Below, in pieces: positions 43,285 through 50,213 of a stretch of DNA of 54,844 nt. The notes under the pieces are model-generated. The model saw only the letters and a list, made by a program, of their open reading frames with translations, had not been told where the DNA came from and searched no databases. Position numbers and translations under genes: made by a program. The stretch covers positions 1-54,844 of the forward strand of contig JAJRQY010000162.1 of NCBI GenBank assembly GCA_024280015.1, in the 5' to 3' direction. How positions within the stretch are numbered: the stretch's first letter is position 1; each line of letters opens with the position of its first letter. Source of the DNA: Actinomycetes bacterium (lineage in GTDB: Bacteria > Actinomycetota > Acidimicrobiia > Acidimicrobiales > SZUA-35).

Positions 43285-44325
43285 TCAGACTCCGCAGCCG
43301 GTGCTCAGAATCTCGACGGGGCCGAGGTCGTCATTGATGTATTCCCAGGCAACAACCGCTGAGCCTTCGTAGTAGTCATCCTGGGTCAAGATTTCCATCT
43401 TGGCATCACCGTTGAGGTCAGCAAATCCGGCCAGTCGGCCACGGGGGAAGTAGACACTGTCGGGCTCGACTCCGGTCTCGAAGCGCAGGATGGCGGTTTG
43501 AACGTCTCCTTCGATGACCTTGCGAAGGAGGACGATTGAGTAGCTTTCGGAATCGGGGAAGATCGTCCAGTCCCAGTTGTCGTTGGCGGAGATCAGGATC
43601 TCGTCGACACCGTCGCCTTCAAGGTCAACTCGAACGACCTGGTCCAGGACTGCACCGGCGGGATCAAGTCCTCGGCTGGACAAGAGATCCTGGACAACTT
43701 CGAGGTATACGTCGGGCGGAGACTCAAGAAGTGTCCAGGTGCGGGGGACTGGGTCCCAATCGGCAAGTACCCCAATTTCGGGGTAGCCAGCGGGGTAGGG
43801 GGCGTTGTAGCCAAGGGCAGGCTCGGTGGGAAGGCCACCATGGAAGATGGGATCGCAGGTCACCTCGGCAGCGCCGGCAACGACGGACTCTTGGACTCCG
43901 TCGATGGTGATGACGGTTACGTCTTCACCATCCCAGTTGACCAAGCTCCCGACATCGTCGTTCCAGTCACCACGGAACCAGCGGTTTCCAGCCCAACCAC
44001 CAGCGGCGCCATGGGAATAGATCATGAGACTGGATGAGTTTGCCGGTGCCTGTTGGGCTACTGCGGTGGTTGGCGCAGCAGTTTCTGCGGTTGAGTTTTG
44101 AGTGGTGTCCGAAGCGACGGTTGTGGTCGGCTCGTCTGGCACCGAGTCATCAGAACTGGAACCGTCTCCGTCCAGTTCACTGCCAACTGATGGGTCAGGA
44201 GCAGCATCGGCGGCAGCGGTGGTGACCGAAGCATCGACCTCGCCATCTGAGCTACACCCGGCTAGCAGGCTCGCGCCTACAAAAACTGGAAGACCAATAT
44301 TGAACCAAATCTGTTTCCCTCGCAT
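43285..44325 (-). CDS. Lipoprotein with FG-GAP/VCBS-like repeats
   Basis: This 346-residue lipoprotein has a signal ending in VGASLLAGCSSDG (lipobox LAGC). A long Asp/Ser/Thr-rich linker follows (about residues 30-95). The mature domain contains two calcium-loop-like segments of the FG-GAP/VCBS kind, VDLEGDGVDEILISANDNWD and FADLNGDAKMEILTQDDYY, which are Asp-rich beta-propeller repeats often found in secreted sensors or adhesins. The function is unknown. The N-terminal globular part, SLMIYSHGAAGGWAGNRWF, and two Cys residues (VTCDP and the C-terminal TGCGV) could be structural. Confidence 0.7.
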   Translation of the reverse strand: MRGKQIWFNIGLPVFVGASLLAGCSSDGEVDASVTTAAADAAPDPSVGSELDGDGSSSDDSVPDEPTTTVASDTTQNSTAETAAPTTAVAQQAPANSSSLMIYSHGAAGGWAGNRWFRGDWNDDVGSLVNWDGEDVTVITIDGVQESVVAGAAEVTCDPIFHGGLPTEPALGYNAPYPAGYPEIGVLADWDPVPRTWTLLESPPDVYLEVVQDLLSSRGLDPAGAVLDQVVRVDLEGDGVDEILISANDNWDWTIFPDSESYSIVLLRKVIEGDVQTAILRFETGVEPDSVYFPRGRLAGFADLNGDAKMEILTQDDYYEGSAVVAWEYINDDLGPVEILSTGCGV

Positions 44326-44416
44326 GGGTCAACAATCGCCCAAACTTGGACAATTGTTAGGGATACGCCAAAACGGGATTGGGCAGAGGCCCCGGTAATG
44401 GTCCGCCTGGGTTTGC

Positions 44417-44878
44417 TCAGGTCAGATCGTGCTTGGTGCGGTCACAGATGGTGCGTAGCCCGAAGCTCGAACGGATTCGGGCGATTCCCGGCAGTCGGGA
44501 AAAGTGGGTTCGATGGAGGTTCTCATAGTCCTCGACGTCTCGGCAGGCAACACGAACCAGATAGTCAGAGTTGCCGGCCATCAGATGACAGCTCATGACA
44601 GCCGGGTGTTTTGCTACCTCGGTTTCGAAGGACTTCAACAACGTTTCTTCCTGGCTGGAGAGTGAAATCTCGACAAAGACCGAGGTCGCCTTGCCGATGG
44701 CCGCTGGATTCACCAAGGCCACATATCGATCAATGACTCCCTTGTCTTCCAGCGAGCGAACCCTTCTCAGACAAGCCGACGGCGACAGACCAACCCGGTC
44801 AGCTAGCTCGGTGTTGGTGATGCGGCCGTCTTCCTGTAGCGAAGAGAGAATGGCGCAATCGGTGGTGTCGAGAATCAT
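44417..44878 (-). CDS. Lrp/AsnC-family transcriptional regulator
   Basis: This 153-residue feast/famine regulator has the N-terminal helix-turn-helix DCAILSSLQEDGRITNTELA with DRVGLSPSACLRRVRSLEDK, and the RAM ligand-binding domain starting TSVFVEISLSSQEETLLKSF with CHLMAGNSDYLVRVACRDVE. It is divergent from the alanine dehydrogenase gene, the classical AldR-like arrangement of actinobacteria, where the regulator senses alanine or related amino acids and activates ald. A perfect palindrome, 20 bases upstream of its own start, is a likely binding site. Confidence 0.92.
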   Translation of the reverse strand: MILDTTDCAILSSLQEDGRITNTELADRVGLSPSACLRRVRSLEDKGVIDRYVALVNPAAIGKATSVFVEISLSSQEETLLKSFETEVAKHPAVMSCHLMAGNSDYLVRVACRDVEDYENLHRTHFSRLPGIARIRSSFGLRTICDRTKHDLT

Positions 44879-44897
44879 GCTCGCAATAATGAACGAT

Positions 44898-44918
44898 CAG
44901 TTGCTTAAAAAGCAACTG
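44898..44918. promoter_or_regulatory. Perfect palindrome, candidate Lrp/AldR operator
   Basis: The arms CAGTTGCTT and AAGCAACTG are exact reverse complements around a central AAA. The site lies between the Lrp-type regulator and ald, in an AT-rich interval. Lrp proteins bind such AT-centred dyads, so this is the best candidate operator for both genes. Confidence 0.65.
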
Positions 44919-45068
44919 AAAAGTGCTTTGAGTCGAGAGAATCTCGTGGAAAACGCAATCGTCAACGCTGGCGCGTCTTCTAAGGTTTGTTATTCATACA
45001 CATTTCGAGACGCCTGACGATTGGCGCTCGATCGATCGCCCTTGATTAAGACGAAGAAGGTGAATGCC

Positions 45069-46178
45069 ATGCATGTCGGTGTACCCAAAGAAATCAAGAC
45101 CCTCGAACAACGGGTAGGACTCAGCGTTGGAAGCGTCCGAGAACTCACCGCCCATGGCCACTCCGTCGTGGTCGAAACCAATGCTGGTGTTGGCATTGGC
45201 GCCACCGATGACGACTACCAAGCCGCCGGTGCCACCATTGCTGCAACACCAGCTGACATTTTTGGTGCTTGCGACATGATCGTCAAGGTCAAGGAACCCC
45301 AAGCAGTCGAGCGGGCCATGCTCCGGCCCGGACAACTCCTGTTTACCTACCTCCACCTGGCTCCCGATCCAGAACAAACCAATGACCTGCTGGCCAGTGG
45401 TGCTACCTGCATTGCCTATGAGACTGTCACCGATGATGCTGGCGGTCTGCCACTTCTGGCTCCAATGTCCAAGGTCGCCGGGCGTATGTCCATCCAGGCT
45501 GCCGCCCATTCATTGGAAGCCCCACAAGGCGGAGCAGGCTTATTGATGGGCGGGGTGCCTGGAGTGGCACCGGCCAAGGTTGTCGTTATCGGCGGTGGTG
45601 TCGTTGGCGAGCACGCAACTGAGATGGCGGTTGGACTTGGAGCGGAAGTGACTGTGCTCGATCGTAATCACGCGGTGCTCGATCATCTGACTGCACGCTT
45701 TGGCCCAACCATCAAGGCCATCTACTCCACCACTGCCGCCCTGGAAGAGTTTGTGCTGGCTGCCGACGTGGTTGTTGGTGCGGTCTTGGTCAAGGGTGCT
45801 CGCGCTCCTCGACTTGTGACCGCCGACATGGTCAAGGCCATGCACAACGGTTCGGTCTTGGTTGACGTTGCCATTGACCAGGGTGGAGCATTTGAGACCT
45901 CTCACGCAACCACCCACTCTGAGCCGACCTATGTGGTTGACCGCGTGGTGCACTACTGCGTGGCCAACATGCCGGGTGCAGTTCCTCGCACATCGACATT
46001 CGCGTTGAACAACTCAACCCTGCCCTTTGTCTTGGCCTTGGCCGACAAGGGTGTTGCCCAAGCGTTGGCCGATGACCCTCACCTGATGAACGGTCTCAAT
46101 GTGGCTGGAGGCAAGCTCACCGAACCCTCAGTGGCTGAAGCTCTCGGTCTGACCTACCACGACCCTTCGTCGCTCTAG
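45069..46178 (+). CDS. ald: Alanine dehydrogenase
   Basis: Ald reversibly deaminates L-alanine to pyruvate with NAD+. The 369-residue protein has the N-terminal signature MHVGVPKEIKTLEQRVGLS, the catalytic Lys region VKVKEPQAVE, the substrate His in FTYLHLAPDPEQT, and the Rossmann motif VVVIGGGVVGEHATEMAVGL. The C-terminal ALADKGVAQALADDPHLMNG is also family-typical. ATG 45069 has GAAGAAGG eight bases ahead; the frame upstream to 45021 is leader. The Lrp-type regulator is divergent, and alanine-dependent activation is likely. Confidence 0.96.
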   Translation: MHVGVPKEIKTLEQRVGLSVGSVRELTAHGHSVVVETNAGVGIGATDDDYQAAGATIAATPADIFGACDMIVKVKEPQAVERAMLRPGQLLFTYLHLAPDPEQTNDLLASGATCIAYETVTDDAGGLPLLAPMSKVAGRMSIQAAAHSLEAPQGGAGLLMGGVPGVAPAKVVVIGGGVVGEHATEMAVGLGAEVTVLDRNHAVLDHLTARFGPTIKAIYSTTAALEEFVLAADVVVGAVLVKGARAPRLVTADMVKAMHNGSVLVDVAIDQGGAFETSHATTHSEPTYVVDRVVHYCVANMPGAVPRTSTFALNNSTLPFVLALADKGVAQALADDPHLMNGLNVAGGKLTEPSVAEALGLTYHDPSSL

Positions 46179-46227
46179 TCAACCGGATTCTCACCAGACT
46201 CGGCCTGGCCAGAAACTTCCGTTCGTG

Positions 46228-46244
46228 ATGGGAATCATTCCCAT
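46228..46244. promoter_or_regulatory. Zur/Fur-like palindrome
   Basis: ATGGGAATCATTCCCAT is a perfect 8-1-8 dyad centred 20 bases before the permease start. The inner fifteen bases fit the 7-1-7 pattern of Fur-family sites, in particular actinobacterial Zur boxes (TGNNAAT-N-ATTNNCA). Binding here would block transcription of the metal permease when zinc, or another metal, is plentiful. Confidence 0.6.
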
Positions 46245-46256
46245 TATGATCGGAGG

Positions 46257-47105
46257 GTGGAATTCCTGACCGACCCGATCCGATGGTGGCTCAACCCGTT
46301 TGAGTTTCCCTCGATGCAGCGAGCCTTGATTGCCGGGCTTCTCGTTGTCATTTCGACGTCGCTGGTTGGTACCTGGGTTGTACTTCGTGGCATGACATTC
46401 TTTGGTGATGCCCTGGCTCACGGAGTCCTTCCCGGGGTGGCCTTGGCCTTCGTCTTTGGGGTCAACACGACTCTCGGTGCGGTCCTGGCAGCGGCGGCGA
46501 TGATGGGTGCGGTGAGCTTCCTGAAATACCGATCGCCCCTGCCAGAGGAAACATCCATTGGCGTGCTCTTTGTCGGATTCCTGGCCGTTGCCATTGTCAT
46601 CATGTCCGCTGACCGACCGGACTATGTCGGCGACCTCAATCGATTCTTGTTTGGCTCAGTCACCGGATTACAAAATGATGATCTTGTCCGCCAAGCAATT
46701 GCCGCTGCCATCACTGTTGTTGGGGTCATCGTTTTCTACCGGGCATTCTTAGTCATGACCTTCAGCGAGACCAAGGCCAGGCTCCTTGGCTTGCGACCGA
46801 AGGTGGCCCACATTGTCTTGCTGGCCCTTCTCGGCTTATCGATCGTCTCGTCATTTCAAACCGTTGGTAACCTGCTGGTGTTCGCCTTCTTGGTTGCTCC
46901 GCCCGCGGCCGCTGCTCTGGTTGTCCGACGAGTGCCCCTGATCATGGCCACCTCGGTTCTCCTTGGCTCGATCTCCGTTGTCGTCGGCTTGCTGATTAGT
47001 TTTCATTACGAGAGCGCAGCCGGTGCGACCATGGCCTTGGTGGCAGTGGCCTTGTTCTTTGTCATGCTGATGGTGAGTCCAGCAACCAAACCTCGGGTTC
47101 ACTAG
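46257..47105 (+). CDS. Metal ABC transporter permease (ZnuB/TroC family)
   Basis: This 282-residue membrane protein matches the ABC-3 family of zinc/manganese/iron importers: QRALIAGLLVVISTSLVGTW, VLRGMTFFGDALAHGVLPGV, and the conserved LLGLRPKVAHIVLLALLGLS with FQTVGNLLVFAFLVAPPAAA. The GTG at 46257 directly follows GGAGG, too close for an ordinary ribosome-binding site, so the message may be leaderless. It sits directly behind a Fur/Zur-type palindrome. No binding protein adjoins it; the likely ATPase lies at 49375-50190 on the opposite strand. Confidence 0.88.
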   Translation: MEFLTDPIRWWLNPFEFPSMQRALIAGLLVVISTSLVGTWVVLRGMTFFGDALAHGVLPGVALAFVFGVNTTLGAVLAAAAMMGAVSFLKYRSPLPEETSIGVLFVGFLAVAIVIMSADRPDYVGDLNRFLFGSVTGLQNDDLVRQAIAAAITVVGVIVFYRAFLVMTFSETKARLLGLRPKVAHIVLLALLGLSIVSSFQTVGNLLVFAFLVAPPAAAALVVRRVPLIMATSVLLGSISVVVGLLISFHYESAAGATMALVAVALFFVMLMVSPATKPRVH

Positions 47106-47163
47106 GACCCGAACATCTCATGGGCCAATCCCGCGTCCGTGCCAATTTTGTTGAGGAGAGCAG

Positions 47164-47910
47164 ATGCCCAAAGTCATGATCATTACCGGGGCCAGCCGAG
47201 GCATTGGTGCGGCAACCGCTCGACTAGCGGCGACGGCTGGCTATGACATTGCCATCAACTATGTCGGCAATCAGCAAGCGGCGGAAGGTGTGGCCGCCGA
47301 GGTCCGGGCTGCGGGGCGTCGAGCCATTGTTCATCAGGCTGATGTGTCTGATGAGGCGGCAGTTATTGGATTGTTCGATGCCACCGAAACCGAGCTTGGG
47401 CCAATCACCGCTCTAGTGAACAATGCTGGCATCTTGTTTACCCAAGGTCGCTTCGAAACATTCGATGCTGACCGACTGAGGCGAGTGGTTGAGGTCAATG
47501 TTCTTGGCGCCATGTTCTGTGCCCGGGAAGCTGTCCGTCGCATGTCGACCACGAATGGTGGGCCTGGTGGAGCCATTGTCAACGTGTCTTCAGCTGCCTC
47601 GTACCTGGGCAGTCCCAATGAGTTTGTGGACTATGCGGCCACCAAGGGGGCGATGGACTCGATGACCATCGGCTTGGCCAAGGAGTTGGCCCAGGACGGT
47701 GTGCGCATCAACGCCGTTCGACCTGGTCTGATTCGGACTGAGATTCACGCCAGCAGTGGTGATCCCGGTCGAGTCGATCGACTGGAGGAGAACGTGCCGA
47801 TGGGTCGTGGGGGAGAGGCAGAGGAGGTGGCATCCGTCATCATGTGGCTGTTGTCTGAGTCTGCTTCCTATGTGACTGGTGACTTCATCAATGTGTCCGG
47901 CGGTCGCTAG
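47164..47910 (+). CDS. Short-chain dehydrogenase/reductase (SDR)
   Basis: This classical SDR of 248 residues has the cofactor motif IITGASRGIGAATARLA, the NNAG motif in ALVNNAGILF, the catalytic Ser in IVNVSSAASYLGSP, and the YxxxK of EFVDYAATKGAMDS. The C-terminus VTGDFINVSGGR is typical of the FabG/glucose-dehydrogenase subgroup. AGGAG precedes the ATG. The Asn in the INYVG cofactor region (rather than Asp) suggests NADP preference. The substrate is unknown, and the neighbouring metal permease gives no hint. Confidence 0.88.
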   Translation: MPKVMIITGASRGIGAATARLAATAGYDIAINYVGNQQAAEGVAAEVRAAGRRAIVHQADVSDEAAVIGLFDATETELGPITALVNNAGILFTQGRFETFDADRLRRVVEVNVLGAMFCAREAVRRMSTTNGGPGGAIVNVSSAASYLGSPNEFVDYAATKGAMDSMTIGLAKELAQDGVRINAVRPGLIRTEIHASSGDPGRVDRLEENVPMGRGGEAEEVASVIMWLLSESASYVTGDFINVSGGR

Positions 47911-48063
47911 CTCTCGCCACAGATCGCTCAACGAGCCGAGCGAGCCACTCGTCTTACCGAGAACCGACTGAATCCGACCCCGAAGGCGACGATGGCCAGA
48001 GGGGCCACCGCGTACTTCCACTCGCTGCGATCCGAGAATGAGATACTGGCGAGAACTGTCTAG

Positions 48064-48546
48064 CTAACTTGCTTGTTCTTGTCCGGTCGTGGACTGCCAC
48101 TTGGATTGGTAGGGGACGACATGGGTGCGTTCATGCAACCAGGCAATGAGGACAAGCACGACAACGAGAGCGTTTGCGACCGTACCGACAACGAGGATGC
48201 CGGTAGAAACCTCGAGGGTGCGCTCGCAATGTTGGCGTAGCAGATCGATCGAGACAGTCACCATGGGGACAAAGGTCAGAAATACCAGGACCAGCGCAGC
48301 CACCGGACTGTCTTTGAGCCACGCGAGCAGATAGGAGATCACCAGAAAGGCTAGGCAAAGGGCCGCCATCATGTAAAAGGCCACGATGTCTTCTTCCGGA
48401 TCACAACAGCCGATCCCGTCCCATTCACTATTCAAGCGATGGAGACCCGGGATGGAGCGGACGGCAAAGATAAGCCATGACAGACTGATCAGGGCGCCGA
48501 GCGCACCCGCTACTCGAATGAGTCTCTGACTTGTTGGGTCACCCAT
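48064..48546 (-). CDS. Four-helix membrane protein of unknown function
   Basis: This 160-residue protein has four membrane helices: VAGALGALISLSWLIFAVRS, VAFYMMAALCLAFLVISYLL, VAALVLVFLTFVPMVTVSID, and GILVVGTVANALVVVLVLIA. A polar loop, SEWDGIGCCDPEEDI, lies after the first helix and contains a vicinal Cys pair. The start ATG 48546 is preceded by GGAGG, which lies in the last codons of a 48-codon frame upstream, so the two are likely coupled. I recognise no family. Within the 153 bases to the SDR stop there is a further start-less frame with one hydrophobic helix (47928-48059). Confidence 0.65.
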   Translation of the reverse strand: MGDPTSQRLIRVAGALGALISLSWLIFAVRSIPGLHRLNSEWDGIGCCDPEEDIVAFYMMAALCLAFLVISYLLAWLKDSPVAALVLVFLTFVPMVTVSIDLLRQHCERTLEVSTGILVVGTVANALVVVLVLIAWLHERTHVVPYQSKWQSTTGQEQAS

Positions 48547-48554
48547 AGCGACCC

Positions 48555-48701
48555 TCAGCCTCCGTGTATGCCGCGTTTGAGTTCGATCTCCATCTCCATC
48601 TCGGGGGAGTCCGGGACCTTGCCTGGTGGAGGAGTGTTGGGTTTGCCGAGATTCTGAAAGAACCGGATCATTTGCCGCAGGATGCTCGTGAGACAAACCA
48701 T
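48555..48701 (-). CDS. Small ORF, 48 residues, upstream of the membrane protein
   Basis: This frame runs from ATG 48701 to TGA 48555, eight bases before the next ATG, and its last codons contain the GGAGG that serves that gene. The predicted peptide is amphipathic at the start (SILRQMIRFFQNLGKP), Pro-rich in the middle (NTPPPGKVPDSPE) and ends with an acidic-hydrophobic repeat (EMEMEIELKRG). Third codon positions are rich in C and G, as in the neighbouring genes, which supports coding. The function is unknown. A terminator-like hairpin ends 29 bases before its start. Confidence 0.5.
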   Translation of the reverse strand: MVCLTSILRQMIRFFQNLGKPNTPPPGKVPDSPEMEMEIELKRGIHGG

Positions 48702-48729
48702 ACAACAGGGCGGAGAGTCGGAAAAAGTT

Positions 48730-48763
48730 AACACCCCCGATCGGGCGAGCGATCGAGGGTGTT
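48730..48763 (-). terminator. Hairpin followed by T-run on the - strand
   Basis: AACACCC-C-CGATCG and CGATCG-A-GGGTGTT pair with one mismatch around a six-base loop; on the - strand the stem is followed within two bases by CTTTTT. It looks like a Rho-independent terminator for a - strand transcript arriving from about 48.9 kb, just ahead of the 48-residue frame. It could also work as an attenuator for that frame. Confidence 0.6.
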
Positions 48764-48826
48764 ATAGCGACGTTAGATCCACCACAGTCGACTTGATCGG
48801 TATTACCGTTCGCCTCGAACTGTTTC

Positions 48827-48865
48827 ACTGCCCGTCGGACGAATCCGGCGGGCAGTTTGCTTTTT
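48827..48865 (+). terminator. Rho-independent terminator on the + strand
   Basis: ACTGCCCGTCGG and CCGGCGGGCAGT form a 12-bp stem with one G-T pair and a six-base loop, followed by TTTGCTTTTT. This is the most canonical intrinsic terminator in the window, yet no + strand gene precedes it. The transcript it ends must start after about 48.55 kb, so a small RNA of roughly 100-250 nt is implied. Confidence 0.7.
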
Positions 48866-48886
48866 GGTGCGGTGGGGTTGCCCCTC

Positions 48887-49066
48887 CTACTCCAACCGGT
48901 CCCAGTGGTGCCGAAGCAGCCAGTGTTTCCAGGGCTCACTCACTTCCACTTCCATGGTCACTTCGGTTTTCACTCCCACGTTTGACGGTGAGCGCTTCAG
49001 TTTCGGTGATGATGTTGGCTTGGCGAGGTTGCCGGTGGTGTTTCTATTGTCTGACCTGACGTTCAC
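48887..49066 (-). CDS. Candidate small ORF, 59 residues
   Basis: This frame runs from GTG 49066 to TAG 48887 and reads a basic N-terminal half (AKPTSSPKLKRSPSNV), then VKTEVTMEVEVSEPWKHW and a His/Trp-rich end (LLRHHWDRLE). Codon third positions are moderately GC-rich. GAAAAG lies 4-9 bases before the GTG. The upstream frame is closed by a TGA 45 bases before. I do not recognise it. It lies on the - strand downstream of the metal ABC ATPase and upstream of the hairpin pair, so it could be a small protein or a chance frame. Confidence 0.3.
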   Translation of the reverse strand: MNVRSDNRNTTGNLAKPTSSPKLKRSPSNVGVKTEVTMEVEVSEPWKHWLLRHHWDRLE

Positions 49067-49274
49067 TTCGGCTTTTCGGAAAGTAGACAGTGCTGATCTT
49101 CGTCACTTCGTGTCCTGAGTCCACTGAGCGGTGTTGCCACTGCCTTGCTTCTTCGTTCAACTTTGTGCTTCGGAAGAGTGTCTTATTTGACTTCCAAGCC
49201 TTGTTCCTGACTAGCTGCTCTCCATCTTAGGGATATGTTTTCCCTGGTCAAGACCTTTTTCTGAATCCCCAGGG

Positions 49275-49347
49275 TTGTCCCCAGCATTTCTTGGTTATGC
49301 CCAGAAGTTCCTGGTTTCTCCACCGGTTGTCCACCGAGTTAACCACA
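49275..49347 (+). other. Cluster of five DnaA-box-like nonamers
   Basis: TTGTCCCCA (49275), TTATGCCCA (49295), TTCTCCACC (49316), TTGTCCACC (49327) and TTAACCACA (49339) lie in the same orientation within 73 bases; each differs by one or two bases from TTATCCACA or TTGTCCACA. They lie beside an AT-rich stretch at 49180-49265. The remaining part of 48866-49374 outside the small frame has no gene that I can support. No dnaA or dnaN gene is near, so an origin is unlikely; a DnaA-titration or regulatory site is possible. Confidence 0.35.
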
Positions 49348-49374
49348 GGATTGCGTGGATCGGGAGATGAGGTA

Positions 49375-50190
49375 CTAGTGCTGGTGACCGTGCTCGTCCA
49401 GGACGAGAAATTCACTGGCGTGATCGTGCTCGGCGTGATCGCCGAGCACCCGATCACCAAAAGCACGACGGAGATTGTCCGATGAGAGAACCTCGTCCGG
49501 CGGCCCGTAGGCAACCAGCTCGGTAGACAGCAACAGAACCTGGTCGCAGTGCCGAGCCTCGTCCAGATAATGGGTGGAGATGATAATGGTGCGTTTCGCC
49601 TCGGTCGCACCGTCGATCAGATCCAGGATCTTTTGTTGGCTCGGCAGGTCGAGTCCGGTGATTGGCTCGTCCATCAGCAACACATCGGGCTGCTGAACCA
49701 GAGCCTGGGCGACCAGAACTCGTTGTCGCTGCCCACCGGAGAGATCTCCGAATTGCTGGCTCAACAGGTCAGCTACTTCTAACTCCTTGGCTGCACTAGC
49801 AATGGCATCTCGGTCCTCACTCTTGATGCGACCGAGCAAGCCAAGCTTGCCGTAGCGACCCATTCGCAACACCTCACCGGCGGTGACTGGCAACCAACGC
49901 TGGGAATCCTGGTGTTGGAGAACGAAGGCAGGCTTGCTGGTGCACTTGATGGCGATGTCACCAGAAGTTGGCTGAGCCAGCCCGGCGATCACGTTAAGTA
50001 GAGTCGTTTTCCCGGAGCCATTGGCCCCAACCAGGGCAACGCTTGTGGCCCGGTTGATGGTGAAGGTTAGATCTCGCAGCGCATCGGTTGAACCGAAACG
50101 GACCGACATGGCCTTGGCCGCGACGCACGTTTGGCTGTCCTCGGTCTGGTCGTCACTGGCTTGTCTTGTTTGATTGTCCGCTGTTGGCAC
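49375..50190 (-). CDS. Metal ABC transporter ATPase with His-rich tail (ZnuC-like)
   Basis: This ABC ATPase energises a metal importer. The Walker A motif is LVGANGSGKTTLLNVI, the Q-loop lies in PAFVLQHQDSQRWL, the signature is FGDLSGGQRQRVLVAQALVQ, Walker B is VLLMDEPITGLD, and the switch His is in TIIISTHYLDEA. The C-terminus is rich in His and acidic residues (GDHAEHDHASEFLVLDEHGHQH contains six His), as in zinc-family ATPases. I chose GTG 50190 (271 residues) because the first strand, TCVAAKAMSVRFG, begins upstream of the internal ATG 50109. It follows the amidohydrolase gene closely. The permease at 46257 is the likely partner. Confidence 0.85.
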   Translation of the reverse strand: MPTADNQTRQASDDQTEDSQTCVAAKAMSVRFGSTDALRDLTFTINRATSVALVGANGSGKTTLLNVIAGLAQPTSGDIAIKCTSKPAFVLQHQDSQRWLPVTAGEVLRMGRYGKLGLLGRIKSEDRDAIASAAKELEVADLLSQQFGDLSGGQRQRVLVAQALVQQPDVLLMDEPITGLDLPSQQKILDLIDGATEAKRTIIISTHYLDEARHCDQVLLLSTELVAYGPPDEVLSSDNLRRAFGDRVLGDHAEHDHASEFLVLDEHGHQH

Positions 50191-50213
50191 GCTCGACACG
50201 AGGAACAGTATGC

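Larger units (their letters stand above)
48720..48865 (+). ncRNA. Candidate structured small RNA
   Basis: The interval holds two strong hairpins (48730-48763 and 48827-48856) and a small one (CGGT-ATT-ACCG near 48798), and ends at a good + strand terminator. No protein frame with sensible composition fits. I do not recognise it as tmRNA, SRP RNA, RNase P RNA or a known riboswitch. The left boundary is a guess, and the - strand T-run beside the first hairpin means the direction is not settled. Confidence 0.3.

Noticed and set aside
48547-48939. N-terminal extension of the four-helix membrane protein to 48939
   Set aside because: It would translate through both hairpins and has basic, non-family sequence; ATG 48546 has GGAGG in front, and the membrane helices start right after it.
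49200-49374. Chromosomal replication origin
   Set aside because: The DnaA-box-like cluster is suggestive, but all boxes are imperfect and dnaA, dnaN, rpmH and parAB are absent from both flanks.
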